Shown: positions 44,548-54,392, counted from the stretch's first letter. The stretch: 64,000 nt of DNA from Vibrio sp. CB1-14 (GCF_040412085.2 NZ_CP115920.1:62001-126000); one strand, 5' to 3'. The notes: generated by a model not told the origin, from the sequence alone. Made by a program: numbers and translations.

Positions 44548-45489
44548 TCACCCTTTGTAGATTTTCGGGTTAAATACATCACGTAACCAGTCACCTAATA
44601 GGTTGATTACTAGTACTAAAGTGATCAGAACCAGGCCTGGGAACGCCGTGATCCACCAAGCACCCGAGAAGATGTACTTGAAGCCGATACTGATAAGTGC
44701 ACCCAGCGACGGTTGGTCAACCGGTAGACCAAGTCCAAGGAACGACAGCGCTGCTTCTGACATGATCGCGTTCGCCACCTGTACTGTTGAGATAACTAAG
44801 ATTGGCGACAAACAGTTTGGCAGAATGTGACGGAACATGATGCGTGGTGCTTTAAAGCCCATCACGCGCGCCGCTTCCACGTACTCTTTCTTCTTCTCAG
44901 CCAGTACCGAAGCACGGATGGTACGCGCATACTGTGGCCATTCGGCAATACCGATGATCACCACCAGCATCAGCACCGCATATTGACTGAAGAACTCGCT
45001 GCCAAAGCTCGCCTTAAAGATAGCCGAAACAATGATCGCCACCATCATGGTTGAGAACGATAGCTGAACGTCAGCAAAGCGCATTAGGAAGCTATCAACA
45101 CGACCACCGAAGTAACCCGCTGACAGACCAATAACGGTACCTAGAAGTAGCTGAAGACCTACAGCAGCAAAGCCAATCGTTAGTGATAGACGAGAGCCGT
45201 AAAGAATCGTCGACAGAATATCACGACCTTGCTCATCGGTACCCAGCGGGAAGGTTGCGTCGCCGTCTTCCATCCAAGATGGTGGCAACTCGGCATCCAT
45301 AATGTCGATGGTACTGAGATCATACGGGTTATGCGGTGCAATCAACGGCGAGGCCAACGACATCACTAGAATCACCATAAAGACAGTGAAACTCGTCATC
45401 GCAACCTTGTCGCGCTTAAAGTAATACAGAAAATCCGATTGTTTGAAACGCTCCCAACGTGAAGGAACAGTTTGTACTGCTTGTGTCAT
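44548..45489 (-). CDS. Peptide ABC transporter permease, DppC/OppC type
   Basis: One of the two membrane subunits of an oligopeptide importer; 313 residues. It has the extended N-terminal region (FLYYFKRDKVAMTSFTVFMV) typical of OppC-type subunits, about six hydrophobic segments, and the EAA loop EAARVMGFKAPRIMFRHILP (about 208-227) that contacts the ATPase. It starts 2 bases after dppB-like, so the two are tightly coupled. Peptide rather than nickel or glutathione transport is inferred from the substrate-binding protein. Confidence 0.9.
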   Translation of the reverse strand: MTQAVQTVPSRWERFKQSDFLYYFKRDKVAMTSFTVFMVILVMSLASPLIAPHNPYDLSTIDIMDAELPPSWMEDGDATFPLGTDEQGRDILSTILYGSRLSLTIGFAAVGLQLLLGTVIGLSAGYFGGRVDSFLMRFADVQLSFSTMMVAIIVSAIFKASFGSEFFSQYAVLMLVVIIGIAEWPQYARTIRASVLAEKKKEYVEAARVMGFKAPRIMFRHILPNCLSPILVISTVQVANAIMSEAALSFLGLGLPVDQPSLGALISIGFKYIFSGAWWITAFPGLVLITLVLVINLLGDWLRDVFNPKIYKG

Positions 45490-45491
45490 GG

Positions 45492-46469
45492 TTATGCTCC
45501 TTTACCAGTTAGGTTTACAGTTGGGTTAATCAGGCCGTATAGCAGGTCGACAATAGTGTTCGTCACAACGAAGATAAGACCTACAAAGATAACGTACGCA
45601 GTAATAAGTGGCGTATCTACACGGTTGATTGCCTCAAGGAAAAGGAAGCCTGTACCAGGCCACTGGAATACTGTTTCGGTTAGAATGGTATACGCCACCA
45701 TAGTACCGATTTGTACGCCACCTACCGTCAATACCGGCAGCATGGTGTTTTTAAGAGCGTGTTGGTAGTAGATCTTATGCAGCGCTAGACCTTTCGCCTT
45801 ACCAAACTTGATGTATTCAGAGCTCAGCACTTCTAGCATTTCTGCGCGCACTAGACGAATAAACAGCGGCAACATAATGGAAGCCAGTGCGATACATGGC
45901 AGCACTAGATGCGCCAGACCATCAAGCGTTAGGAAGCCAGAGTCCCAACCAAACCAGTTTGCGGTTTCACCTCGTCCGTAGGACGGGAGCCAGCCTAGTT
46001 CGATAGAGAAGACATACATCAACATGATTGCGGTTAGGAAAACAGGGATCGAGATACCGATGCTACTGCCTGCCATCACAACTTTGGTAAAGAAACTCTT
46101 CGGGTTAATTGCAGAGTAGACCCCAAGAGGGATAGATAAACAGATTATGATTAACGTGGCACCCAGTACCAGCTCTAGCGTCGCCACTAATTTGCTCGCA
46201 ATCACTTCAACCGCAGGGCGCTTGAAGAAGTATGAGTTACCTAAATCACCTTGTACCGCGTTACCAAGAAAACGCGCGTATTTCGTAATGAAGGGATCGT
46301 TGAGGCCCATTTCATCTCGCATCGCTTGACGCTCTGCTTCTGAAACCGACTGACCTACAAGTTCACGCAACGGGTCGCCCAGGTTATCCTGAATGGCAAA
46401 CGCCACCAAACTGATCACAAACATCACTATCAGTGCCTGAAACAGGCGCTTGACCAGAAACGAAAACAT
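45492..46469 (-). CDS. Peptide ABC transporter permease, DppB/OppB type
   Basis: The partner membrane subunit, 325 residues. The N-terminus MFSFLVKRLFQALIVMFVIS and the following GDPLRELVGQSVSEAERQAM are typical of OppB/DppB. The EAA loop appears near the C-terminus (KFGKAKGLALHKIYYQHALK, about 219-238). A strong hairpin with a T run lies in the 119-base gap before it, so its expression is probably lower than that of the binding protein. Confidence 0.9.
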   Translation of the reverse strand: MFSFLVKRLFQALIVMFVISLVAFAIQDNLGDPLRELVGQSVSEAERQAMRDEMGLNDPFITKYARFLGNAVQGDLGNSYFFKRPAVEVIASKLVATLELVLGATLIIICLSIPLGVYSAINPKSFFTKVVMAGSSIGISIPVFLTAIMLMYVFSIELGWLPSYGRGETANWFGWDSGFLTLDGLAHLVLPCIALASIMLPLFIRLVRAEMLEVLSSEYIKFGKAKGLALHKIYYQHALKNTMLPVLTVGGVQIGTMVAYTILTETVFQWPGTGFLFLEAINRVDTPLITAYVIFVGLIFVVTNTIVDLLYGLINPTVNLTGKGA

Positions 46470-46515
46470 TCCTTGCCCCTTATGTATCCATTACATTAAA
46501 AATTTCGTTCAGCCT

Positions 46516-46554
46516 AAAAAAACGCGCTCTGCTCGCTGAACAAAGCAGAGCGCG
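46516..46554 (-). terminator. Terminator-like hairpin inside the peptide transporter operon
   Basis: On the minus strand CGCGCTCTGCT-N10-AGCAGAGCGCG is followed by TTTTTTT: a perfect 11-bp stem with a full T run. It lies between the binding-protein gene and the permease genes, so it should reduce transcription into the permeases and protect the 3' end of the upstream message. Confidence 0.88.
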
Positions 46555-46588
46555 ATTATCTGTCGCTTACTCAGCGAGAGAGTGCCGC

Positions 46589-48142
46589 TTACTTAACGAC
46601 TAGATCACCAAAGTATGGGAAGTTCATGCCGTTGATGATTGGGCCAATCTCAACGTTAGACTTCGCTGCCCATGATGGATCTTGCCAGTGTAGAGGAACA
46701 AACGCCGCTTCATCGTATAGCGTTGCTTCAACTTGCTTAAGCATCGCGCTTCGCTTCGCTAGGTCTGTCTCAGAGTTAGATGCAGCAACAATCTTGTCCA
46801 CTTCTGGGTTAGAGTAGTGACCACAGTTGTACTGACCACGACCCGTTGTTTCATCACGAGTCATTGTTAGGAACTCTGTGAAGTTCGCTGAATCTTCTGT
46901 ATCTGGGTGCCAGCCGATCATCATCATGTCTGCTGCACACTTATCAAACTCTGGCCAGTATTGCGCTTTAGGCATTGTCTTCAGATCAACCTTGATGCCG
47001 ATCTTAGACAGCATTGCTGCCGCAGCTTGAGCAATCTTGTCATCGTTCACGTAACGGTTGTTTGGCGCCATCATAGATAGCGTAAAGCCGTTCTCGTAAC
47101 CCGCTTCCTTCATTAGCTCTTTCGCTTTCTTCAGGTCGTAGCGTGGTGTTAGCTCTTCGTTGTAACCCGCGTAACCAACTGGGCTTTGCTGACCTGCAGG
47201 TGTCGCAGCACCTTTCATGATCTTCTTAGCAATACCTTCGTTGTTGATGGCGTGAACGATAGCTTGACGAACGCGAACGTCTTTCAGCGCTTCGTTGCTG
47301 TTTTGGTTCATTTGGAACGTGATTACACGCGTACCAGGCATAGTGTATAGGTTGATGTTGCTCGCGCTATCCACACGTTTGTAGTCGTTTGGTGCTACTG
47401 GAGCAATCATGTCTACGTCGCCAGAAAGAAGTGCTGCTACACGCGTTGCTGCTTCTTTGATTGGTACAAGTGTTAGGTTATCAACGTTACCTTTTGATGC
47501 GGTATCCCAGTAGTTAGGGTTACGCTCAAACTCAACCTTGATGCCTTGCTCACGTGATTTGACCGTGAATGGGCCAGTACCAGAAACGTTAGTAGAAGCA
47601 AAAGAGTTACCGTGCTTAACGATTTCGCCTTTGTCTGTACCGTCTGCCGCTGTACCTGAGTAGAACTTGCTGTCCATTGGGAAGATGTACGTTGCCACGT
47701 TCTCAACTAGCGGGTAAGTACCGTCAGTCTTGATTTCGATGGTGTAGTCGTCAACTTTAGTCAGTGATACTAGCGGCGCAAAGATACCTTTAAAGTCAGC
47801 AGACTTCTTAAGACGCGCAAATGTCCATACTACGTCGTCAGCCGTTAGCTCGTTACCAGAGTGGAACTTAACACCTTTACGTAGGTTGAAACGCATAGTT
47901 TCGTTGTCGACACGATCCCAAGACTCAGCCAAACGAGGCTCAAATTCCATGTCTTGGTTAAAACGTACTAGTGGGTCAAATACCATGTGTGAAAGCTGCA
48001 TCACACCGCCAGATAGCTGCTCTTGTGGATCAAGCGTTACTGGGTCAGCGTCGTATGCTACGGTGATGTTTGCCGCTGCAGCGCTAAAGCTCAGGCCAGC
48101 TGCCATCAAAGCCACTGCTAATTTACTTTTCATGGTTTTCAT
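46589..48142 (-). CDS. Periplasmic peptide-binding protein (SBP_bac_5 family)
   Basis: The soluble receptor of the importer, 517 residues. ATG 48142 lies 9 bases after AAGGAG; an ATG at 48160 is in frame but sits on that ribosome site. A signal peptide (MKSKLAVALMAAGLSFSAAA) precedes the mature part beginning ANITVAYDADPVTLDPQEQL. Family features: FNLRKGVKFHSGNELTADDV (about 85-104) and VRQAIVHAINNEGIAKKIMK (about 290-309). It resembles DppA/SapA-type receptors. Confidence 0.92.
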   Translation of the reverse strand: MKTMKSKLAVALMAAGLSFSAAAANITVAYDADPVTLDPQEQLSGGVMQLSHMVFDPLVRFNQDMEFEPRLAESWDRVDNETMRFNLRKGVKFHSGNELTADDVVWTFARLKKSADFKGIFAPLVSLTKVDDYTIEIKTDGTYPLVENVATYIFPMDSKFYSGTAADGTDKGEIVKHGNSFASTNVSGTGPFTVKSREQGIKVEFERNPNYWDTASKGNVDNLTLVPIKEAATRVAALLSGDVDMIAPVAPNDYKRVDSASNINLYTMPGTRVITFQMNQNSNEALKDVRVRQAIVHAINNEGIAKKIMKGAATPAGQQSPVGYAGYNEELTPRYDLKKAKELMKEAGYENGFTLSMMAPNNRYVNDDKIAQAAAAMLSKIGIKVDLKTMPKAQYWPEFDKCAADMMMIGWHPDTEDSANFTEFLTMTRDETTGRGQYNCGHYSNPEVDKIVAASNSETDLAKRSAMLKQVEATLYDEAAFVPLHWQDPSWAAKSNVEIGPIINGMNFPYFGDLVVK

Positions 48143-48227
48143 TGTGCATAACTCCTTCATGCGGGGATCCGGATCCCTTTTTGTTGTGTTTGCTTCTGCT
48201 TATATTTCCATTAGGAACTTATTTGGC

Positions 48228-49946
48228 TTACGCCGTTTTTACTACTTCTTCTCTTAAACCTGTAAATTCAGGCATCAAGGAAATCAGGTGTTGGCTGTAT
48301 TCGTGTTGTGGGTCGGTAAACAATTGCTCGGTTGGTGCCACTTCCAGTAGCGTACCCATCTGCATTACACCCACTCGATCACACATCTGACGGATAACCG
48401 GCAAATCGTGACTGATGAACAGCATGGTGAGGTTCAGCTCTTGCTGAAGGTCTTTAAGTAAGTTCAAAATCTGCGCCTGAACCGATACATCAAGGGCTGA
48501 TGTAGGCTCATCACAAATCAATAGACGTGGACGCGTTGCCAGTGCGCGCGCGATAGAAATACGCTGACGCTGACCACCGGAGAACTCATGCGGATACTTC
48601 ACACCCGCCATCTTACCAAGCCCCACGTGCTCAAGCAGATCTTCAACAATCTGTTTGGTTTCTGACTCGTTTGCGGTCAGTTTGTGGAAACGAATTGGCT
48701 CAGCGATGATGTCGTAGATCTTCATACGCGGGTTCATTGAGGTGTATGGGTTTTGGAACACCATCTGCATCTGACGACGCATTGGACGGCGCTCTTTCTC
48801 CGACTTAAGTGAGGTTAAGTCGATACCCTCAAAGGTCACTTTGCCTGAGTTTGGCGCGTACAGACCCGCGATAACGCGAGCAATGGTTGATTTACCAGAA
48901 CCTGACTCACCCACCAGACCAAATGTCTCGCCCTCATGAACCTCAAAGCTCACGTTGTTCGACGCCTGAACGTACTCACGACGGCTTTCGAACAAAGAAT
49001 CTTTGGTCACAAAGCGAAGGTTTACGTTCTCTACGTTAAGGAGTGGACCGGTGTAGTCACGGTGATCTTGGCTTTGACCTAGCCAGTGGTTTTTTACATC
49101 AAGCGGCTCCATTTCTTGAGCTTCTTCGATGTAACTAACCAGCGGGAAGCGATCCAGTTTCATGTCTGAACGAGGAACCGCAGAAATCAGGCTACGTGTA
49201 TATGGATGATCAGGGTCACCCAGTACTTTCTTAGTCGCACCAAACTCAACCAGGTCACCGCGATACATTACCGCCACCCGGTCAGTCACGTTAGAAACCA
49301 CACCCATATCATGCGTAACTAGCATACAACCCACGTTGTTCTTAATGCACAGGTCGCGAATCAAACCTAAGATTTGATCTTGAATTGATACATCCAGTGC
49401 CGTGGTTGGCTCATCAGCAATGATTAGCTCAGGCTCTCCCGCTAGCGCGATAGCGATAACCACACGCTGACGCATACCACCAGAGAACTGGTGTGGGTAT
49501 TGTTTAAGACGGTTTTCTGGTTGTGGGATACCCACTTGCTTCATTAGGTTAAGCGAGCGCTCATAGGCTTGCTCATCCGTCACCTTCATATTGGCGTGGA
49601 TGGTCTCTTTTAATTGTTGCTCAACCGTGAAGAGTGGATTAAGTGAGGTCATTGGGTCTTGGAAAATAAACCCGATTTTTGAGCCACGAACTTTTCGCAT
49701 CTGTTCAGGAGATAGACCGGAGATTTTCTCTCCATCCAAGAACACTTCGCCACCAGCGATCGTTCCTGGAGGTGATAGCAAATCAATGACCGCATTACCT
49801 ACGGTCGATTTACCTGCACCAGACTCACCCACAACACCAACAATTTCGCCGCGCTCAATATTGAACGACAAATTTTTAACCGCGGCATGTACCCCATGGC
49901 GAGATGGGTATTCGATACGAAGATCTTTAACTTCTAATAATGACAT
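48228..49946 (-). CDS. Peptide ABC transporter ATPase, DppD-DppF type fused in one chain
   Basis: A cytosolic ATPase of 572 residues with two complete nucleotide-binding domains. The start ATG 49946 (MSLLEVKDLRIEYPSRHGV) is chosen because it opens directly into the first domain. Domain 1: Walker A GESGAGKST (about 41-49), signature FSGGMRQR, Walker B LIIADEPTTALD. Domain 2: Walker A GESGSGKST (about 345), signature FSGGQRQR, Walker B LLICDEPTSALD. An oligopeptide C-terminal segment lies between them (HPYTRSLISAVPRSDMKLDR). Fused ATPases of this kind also occur in the Gsi/Yej systems. It is the first gene of the operon. Confidence 0.92.
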   Translation of the reverse strand: MSLLEVKDLRIEYPSRHGVHAAVKNLSFNIERGEIVGVVGESGAGKSTVGNAVIDLLSPPGTIAGGEVFLDGEKISGLSPEQMRKVRGSKIGFIFQDPMTSLNPLFTVEQQLKETIHANMKVTDEQAYERSLNLMKQVGIPQPENRLKQYPHQFSGGMRQRVVIAIALAGEPELIIADEPTTALDVSIQDQILGLIRDLCIKNNVGCMLVTHDMGVVSNVTDRVAVMYRGDLVEFGATKKVLGDPDHPYTRSLISAVPRSDMKLDRFPLVSYIEEAQEMEPLDVKNHWLGQSQDHRDYTGPLLNVENVNLRFVTKDSLFESRREYVQASNNVSFEVHEGETFGLVGESGSGKSTIARVIAGLYAPNSGKVTFEGIDLTSLKSEKERRPMRRQMQMVFQNPYTSMNPRMKIYDIIAEPIRFHKLTANESETKQIVEDLLEHVGLGKMAGVKYPHEFSGGQRQRISIARALATRPRLLICDEPTSALDVSVQAQILNLLKDLQQELNLTMLFISHDLPVIRQMCDRVGVMQMGTLLEVAPTEQLFTDPQHEYSQHLISLMPEFTGLREEVVKTA

Positions 49947-50664
49947 TACCAGACCTCTACTGCTTTGGCAGTTTTCTGCCCCTGTCTGAAAAATTGAATC
50001 CATTCTTAGACAGCATTTTCTGCTGACTAATTACAAGTGCATCAATTTGGCAAATCTTTCACAGAAAAGCAACAAAAATAGGATAAAAATTCGAATTCAG
50101 GCAAATCTAAAGCAGTATAAATAAATATTTATGCACATTAACTACATATAGCAATGGTAAGACCTATTGAAAAACTTGATGTAGCACCAATAAAACCCAC
50201 TAAAAAACGATCATAAATCGCTACACATCACGATATTAGCCACATTAATAACTAACCAGCTTCGAATAGTTATTCCACAATGATTTTAACACCATGGAAA
50301 CATAAATTTTGTCACAAAGTCATTTGCAGAACTAAAGTCTAGATCTTAATCACACTTCCTAGCCTAAATGCTCAGATTTTGAAAGTGAGCAACATTTTAC
50401 TCTACATTAAATTGCAACATAGTCAGTGCTATCATTATGAACAAAACTCTAGCTTTTCCAGAAAACGCAGAGCGAAGCACCATTTCTTATCTCACAAGAA
50501 TCGTAGAAATGTTATTCAGCCTACTCCAAGAGACACATCAGGCTATTTATAGAAAGAAATAGTACCTAGAAGAGTAAGCTTTCGCGTTTTAATCACAGCA
50601 ATCATATGAAACCAGACTAGCGAAAGTCATGAAATCGAGCTCATTAGCTCTCCTGAGTTCACTC
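49947..50664. other. AT-rich region of about 720 bases without a recognised gene
   Basis: It lies between the start of the peptide transporter operon and the tRNA region. The right half of the minus strand should carry the operon promoter, but no box stands out. The only coding candidate is the small frame at 50437-50562. Base composition is clearly richer in A+T than the flanking genes. Confidence 0.5.
50437..50562 (+). CDS. Possible small protein of 41 residues
   Basis: ATG to TAG frame encoding MNKTLAFPENAERSTISYLT then RIVEMLFSLLQETHQAIYRK and a final K. It looks protein-like: an amphipathic helix in the middle and a basic end, somewhat like the first half of short DUF1127-type proteins. 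There is no clear ribosome binding site and no promoter that I can identify. It may be chance in an AT-rich region. Confidence 0.25.
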   Translation: MNKTLAFPENAERSTISYLTRIVEMLFSLLQETHQAIYRKK

Positions 50665-50704
50665 ACCTACGCCACTTCGGAGTTTTCCAACCATCGAAAA
50701 CGAT

Positions 50705-50730
50705 AAAACCCCGTCTTTTGACGAGGCTTT
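50705..50730 (-). terminator. Second hairpin downstream of the tRNA operon
   Basis: On the minus strand AAAGCCTCGTC-AAAA-GACGGGG then TTTT; one G-T pair in the stem. It follows the tRNA-Pro-like remnant, mirroring the hairpin after the real tRNA-Pro. Confidence 0.65.
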
Positions 50731-50737
50731 CGAATAG

Positions 50738-50818
50738 TGGTCGGTAGAGGGATGTGATTGGTTCGACACTCGACGGCAGGGCTTCCATGGGACTGGCCAC
50801 CTAGCCTCCCACCCGCAT
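50738..50818 (-). pseudogene. tRNA-Pro-like remnant with an inserted segment
   Basis: Read on the minus strand, its end (TCGAACCAATCACATCCCTC then TACCGACCA) resembles the T arm, acceptor strand and CCA end of the neighbouring tRNA-Pro, but the 5' part has no acceptor or anticodon arm. Its interior (top strand 50785-50810) matches the insert in the Trp-like remnant at 62518-62539. It cannot fold as a normal tRNA. Confidence 0.6.
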
Positions 50819-50850
50819 GGGCTTTCCTAAAACTTATGAAAACACATACG

Positions 50851-50879
50851 AAAAAGGCCTTGTCTTTCGACAAGGCCTT
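50851..50879 (-). terminator. Terminator after the last functional tRNA of the operon
   Basis: On the minus strand AAGGCCTTGTC-GAAA-GACAAGGCCTT then TTTCG, 7 bases after the tRNA-Pro CCA end. Confidence 0.8.
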
Positions 50880-50885
50880 GAATGG

Positions 50886-50962
<77 letters not shown>

Positions 50963-51027
50963 ACAATTTTTATTACGCTTTGCAACGTAAAGGGGAGCAC
51001 TTTAATTTGAAAGGCTACCAAAATTAA

Positions 51028-51104
51028 TGGGGTGGCTAACGAGATTCGAACTCGCGACCACCGGAATCACAATCCAGGGCTCTACCAACTGAGCTATAGC
51101 CACC
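51028..51104 (-). tRNA. tRNA-His (anticodon GTG), copy 2 in transcription order
   Basis: 77 bases including the encoded extra 5' G and CCA. Begins GGTGGCTATAGCTCAG; anticodon loop ATTGTGATT in CTGG-ATTGTGATT-CCGG. Identical to the copy at 51292. Confidence 0.97.
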
Positions 51105-51146
51105 ACAAATTTTGTTTTGTCACCGTTAATACGATAACTAAAATAG

Positions 51147-51223
<77 letters not shown>

Positions 51224-51291
51224 ACGATGTTCTTTTCAGAACGATTTCGTTTCGATTAAATCAAAACAGGAGACAAAAGTCACCGAAATAA

Positions 51292-51368
51292 TGGGGTGGC
51301 TAACGAGATTCGAACTCGCGACCACCGGAATCACAATCCAGGGCTCTACCAACTGAGCTATAGCCACC
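51292..51368 (-). tRNA. tRNA-His (anticodon GTG), copy 1 in transcription order
   Basis: Same sequence as the copy at 51028. It follows tRNA-Arg by 29 bases. Confidence 0.97.
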
Positions 51369-51397
51369 ACTATTTGTTGCCAATAATTATATCCGGA

Positions 51398-51474
<77 letters not shown>

Positions 51475-51495
51475 ATGCCCTATCGGCGGATGGGA

Positions 51496-51524
51496 ATAAT
51501 ACGGATATCACACTATGTCGTAAA
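51496..51524 (-). promoter_or_regulatory. Candidate sigma-70 promoter of the tRNA operon
   Basis: On the minus strand: -35 TTTACG, 17-base spacer, -10 TATTAT, then a GC-rich discriminator (TCCCATCCGCCG) of the kind that gives stringent control. It would start about 15 bases before tRNA-Arg. Confidence 0.55.
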
Positions 51525-51770
51525 GTACTTTTTCAACTTTTTTTCTCGTTTGTTGTCTTTTTCAGCACTTTGGTACCGAAAATAGTAGCTTGACGATGTG
51601 ATTCACCCCGTGAAGCTGAAAAGTTGTGGTTTATTGCAACAAGTTAACAGGATATAATCACCCAATGTTTACATTGATTTAACAGCTGTTAGATCAGCAA
51701 GCAGAATAAAATCGTATAAATGAATAGCAAGCACCGACTTGCTACCTTGTTGGATAGTAAAGTGAGTTTA

Positions 51771-52184
51771 ATGGATATGTCTCGTCGAATCTTAACTGTG
51801 TTGGTCGCTGCACTAACTTTTTCTACTGCCTCTTTTGCAGCGGATGTGAGCCAAGAAGAATATGACGCTATCGCAGAGCGTATTAAACCTGTTGGTGGTG
51901 TTTACTTAGCCGGCAGCGAGCCAGTTGCTGCAGAGCCGACTGGTCCACGCGATGGTGCAACTGTTTACAACACCTTCTGTACAGCTTGTCACTCAATTGG
52001 GGTGAGTGGTGCACCGAAAACGGGTGATGCGGGTGATTGGGCTCCGCGTATTGCACAAGGCAAAGACGTGCTAGCGGATCACGCAATCAACGGCTTTAAC
52101 GCAATGCCAGCAAAAGGCTCTTGTATGGATTGTTCGGATCAAGAAATCATCGATGCTATCGAGCACATGATTGCTGGTCTGTAA
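51771..52184 (+). CDS. Cytochrome c5, periplasmic mono-haem c-type cytochrome
   Basis: A small electron carrier of 137 residues. I place the start at ATG 51771 (MDMSRRILTVLVAALTFSTA), which gives a normal signal peptide cleaved near SFA-ADVS; an in-frame ATG at 51720 would add 17 residues in front of it. The haem site is CTACH (about residue 80), the axial Met lies in FNAMPAKGSCMDCSDQEI, and the two extra Cys in that segment are characteristic of the c5 type. It is closed by a very long terminator stem shared with rep. Confidence 0.9.
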   Translation: MDMSRRILTVLVAALTFSTASFAADVSQEEYDAIAERIKPVGGVYLAGSEPVAAEPTGPRDGATVYNTFCTACHSIGVSGAPKTGDAGDWAPRIAQGKDVLADHAINGFNAMPAKGSCMDCSDQEIIDAIEHMIAGL

Positions 52185-52194
52185 TTCAGAAAAA

Positions 52195-52252
52195 GCACTC
52201 TATATAAAGAAGGGGCTCACTAACCAGTGAGCCCCTTCTTTATATAGAGTGC
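52195..52252. terminator. Two-way terminator: 27-bp perfect inverted repeat
   Basis: The left arm 52195-52221 begins GCACTCTATATAAAGAAGGG and the right arm 52226-52252 is its exact complement, with a 4-base loop AACC. It lies between the converging cytochrome c5 and rep genes. The tracts outside (GAAAAA on the left and AAAATG on the right) give a T run for the minus strand only. Confidence 0.85.
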
Positions 52253-52261
52253 AAAATGTCG

Positions 52262-54280
52262 TTACTTCTTATTGAACATCGCACGAATATTGGCAATGTG
52301 CGCTTGGCCTTTTTGCATCCGCTCTTCGGCAGAGACTGGCTTTTTGGATTGCTCCCAATCGACATCATCAAATGGAAGCTCATCTAGGAAACGACTATGC
52401 TCGGGTTTGATGAGCTCACCAAACTGACGGCGCTCTTTACAAATAGTAAATGTCAGCTCTTTTTGTGCCCGCGTGATACCCACATACATAAGTCGGCGCT
52501 CTTCCTCGACGTTGTCCTCATCAATACTGGTTTGATGCGGCAAAATCCCCTCTTCCGATCCAATCAAATAGACATAAGGGAACTCCAAGCCTTTTGAGGC
52601 ATGCAGAGTCATAAGTTGAACAGCGTCGCTATCATCATCTTCTTCACCGCGCTCCATCATGTCACGCAAAGTAAGGCGCTGAACCACCTCTTTAAGTGTC
52701 TTCTCTTCTTTATCGTAATTGTCGCCCTCTAAGTCTGCGACAATCCAGGAATAGAGATCCGACACGTTCTTCATGCGCATTTCTGCTGCTTTTGCGCTTG
52801 ATGAAGTCTCGTAGAGCCAGTCTTCGTAATTAATATCACGAACTAAGGCGCGCACAGCTTCTACTGTGTTTCCACGCTCGGCATTGTCGCCAATGGTCAC
52901 TATCCATTGAGTAAAGCGACGCAGATTCTCAAGCCCCCGACCAGTTAGGTGCTGCTCTAGCCCCAACTCAAAACTGGCTTCGAACAGGCTCTTGCTACGC
53001 ATATTGGCGTAGCTACCCAGCTTCTCCAATGTCGCCGGTCCAATTTCTCGACGCGGCGTATTGACGATGCGCAAGAATGCATTGTCATCGTCCGGGTTCA
53101 CCAACACACGCAGGTAAGCCATGATGTCTTTAATTTCGGCACGAGCAAAAAACGAGGTGCCACCCGAGATCTTGTAAGGTACTCGGTTTTGCATCAACGC
53201 CTTTTCAATCAAGCGCGATTGATGGTTGCCTCTATATAAGACGGCATAATCACGATAATCGGTGCGATTAACAAAGCGGTGTGCAATAAGCTCGCCCGTA
53301 ACGCGCTCTGCCTCATGTTCTTCATTCTTGGCTTTGAGTACCTTGAGCTTTTCGCCATCAGGGATCTCTGAGAACAGTGATTTCTCGAAAACGTGTGGGT
53401 TGTTAGCAATCAAGATATTCGCCGCACGCAGAATTCGACTCGTTGAACGATAGTTCTGCTCGAGCATCACCGCTTTAAGATTTGGGAAATCTTTGTTAAG
53501 CAGAACCAAGTTCTGAGGCTTAGCACCGCGCCATGAATAGATAGACTGATCGTCATCGCCTACCACGGTAAAACGAGCTCGCTCGCCAACAAGCAGCTTA
53601 ACCAGCTCATACTGGCTGGTATTGGTATCTTGATACTCATCCACCAGCAAATACTGAATGCGTTTTTGCCAGCGTTCGCGCACTTCTTGGTTGGTTTTAA
53701 GCAAAATCACTGGCAACGCAATCAGATCATCAAAATCGAGCGCGTTGTATGCTTTCATCTGGATTTGGTACATCTCAAAACAGTAAGCAAATAACTGCTC
53801 TTGCTCTGATCGCGCACTGCCTTTGACCTGCTCAGGAGTGAGCAGGTCGTTTTTCCAGTTCGATATGGAACTCAGTAGCAAGCGCAACAAATCTTTATCG
53901 CCATCAAGCTGCTTTTCTGTCAGCTCTTTGAGCAAAGCCATCTGATCCTGATCGTCGAATAGAGAGAAGCCAGCTTTCAAACCCAGCGCTTTGTACTCGC
54001 GGCGGATAATATTCAGCCCCATGGTATGGAACGTCGATACCATCAAGCCTTTTGATTCATTCTTTCCTAAGGTTTGCCCTACACGCTCTTTCATTTCGCG
54101 CGCAGCTTTATTGGTAAACGTCACCGCAGCGATATTTCTCGCCTTATACCCGCAGTTTTGTACTAGGTAGGCTATCTTATTAGTAATCACGCGGGTTTTA
54201 CCCGACCCTGCGCCGGCAAGAACCAGACATGGACCAGAGACGTATTTAACCGCCATATCTTGCTGCGGATTTAGCTTCAT
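52262..54280 (-). CDS. rep: ATP-dependent DNA helicase Rep
   Basis: Rep is a 3'-5' helicase that helps replication forks past bound proteins. The start at ATG 54280 ([20 protein letters not shown]) matches the E. coli N-terminus; a GTG 12 bases upstream is an alternative. The 672-residue product has Walker A AGAGSGKT (22-29), motif Ia [15 protein letters not shown], motif [11 protein letters not shown], motif [18 protein letters not shown], motif [21 protein letters not shown] and motif [16 protein letters not shown]. Similarity to E. coli Rep is high along the whole length, which separates it from UvrD. Confidence 0.96.
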   Translation of the reverse strand: MKLNPQQDMAVKYVSGPCLVLAGAGSGKTRVITNKIAYLVQNCGYKARNIAAVTFTNKAAREMKERVGQTLGKNESKGLMVSTFHTMGLNIIRREYKALGLKAGFSLFDDQDQMALLKELTEKQLDGDKDLLRLLLSSISNWKNDLLTPEQVKGSARSEQEQLFAYCFEMYQIQMKAYNALDFDDLIALPVILLKTNQEVRERWQKRIQYLLVDEYQDTNTSQYELVKLLVGERARFTVVGDDDQSIYSWRGAKPQNLVLLNKDFPNLKAVMLEQNYRSTSRILRAANILIANNPHVFEKSLFSEIPDGEKLKVLKAKNEEHEAERVTGELIAHRFVNRTDYRDYAVLYRGNHQSRLIEKALMQNRVPYKISGGTSFFARAEIKDIMAYLRVLVNPDDDNAFLRIVNTPRREIGPATLEKLGSYANMRSKSLFEASFELGLEQHLTGRGLENLRRFTQWIVTIGDNAERGNTVEAVRALVRDINYEDWLYETSSSAKAAEMRMKNVSDLYSWIVADLEGDNYDKEEKTLKEVVQRLTLRDMMERGEEDDDSDAVQLMTLHASKGLEFPYVYLIGSEEGILPHQTSIDEDNVEEERRLMYVGITRAQKELTFTICKERRQFGELIKPEHSRFLDELPFDDVDWEQSKKPVSAEERMQKGQAHIANIRAMFNKK

Positions 54281-54356
54281 TGAAGTGCTCACTAGTGAAG
54301 TTTTGTAACGCGCACATAATAGACTGCGAATGCAGACAATGCCATGTCCCGTAGGT

Positions 54357-54388
54357 TTTTTTAACCTTTATAAAAGAAGGTTAAAAAA
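54357..54388. repeat. AT-rich 12-bp perfect inverted repeat between rep and the efflux operon
   Basis: TTTTTTAACCTT at 54357 and AAGGTTAAAAAA at 54377 with an 8-base loop. It lies just upstream of the promoter of the TetR gene, and could be a terminator for something upstream or a binding site. Confidence 0.6.
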
Positions 54389-54392
54389 TAAG

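Noticed and set aside
49591..49989. Plus-strand frame of 132 codons opposite the fused ABC ATPase
   Set aside because: It lies opposite the Walker A and first-domain coding region and has no support of its own.
50667..50873. Frame of 68 codons on the minus strand in the tRNA spacer
   Set aside because: It runs through two terminator hairpins and the tRNA-Pro remnant; the same kind of frame appears at 62345-62662. Not protein-coding.
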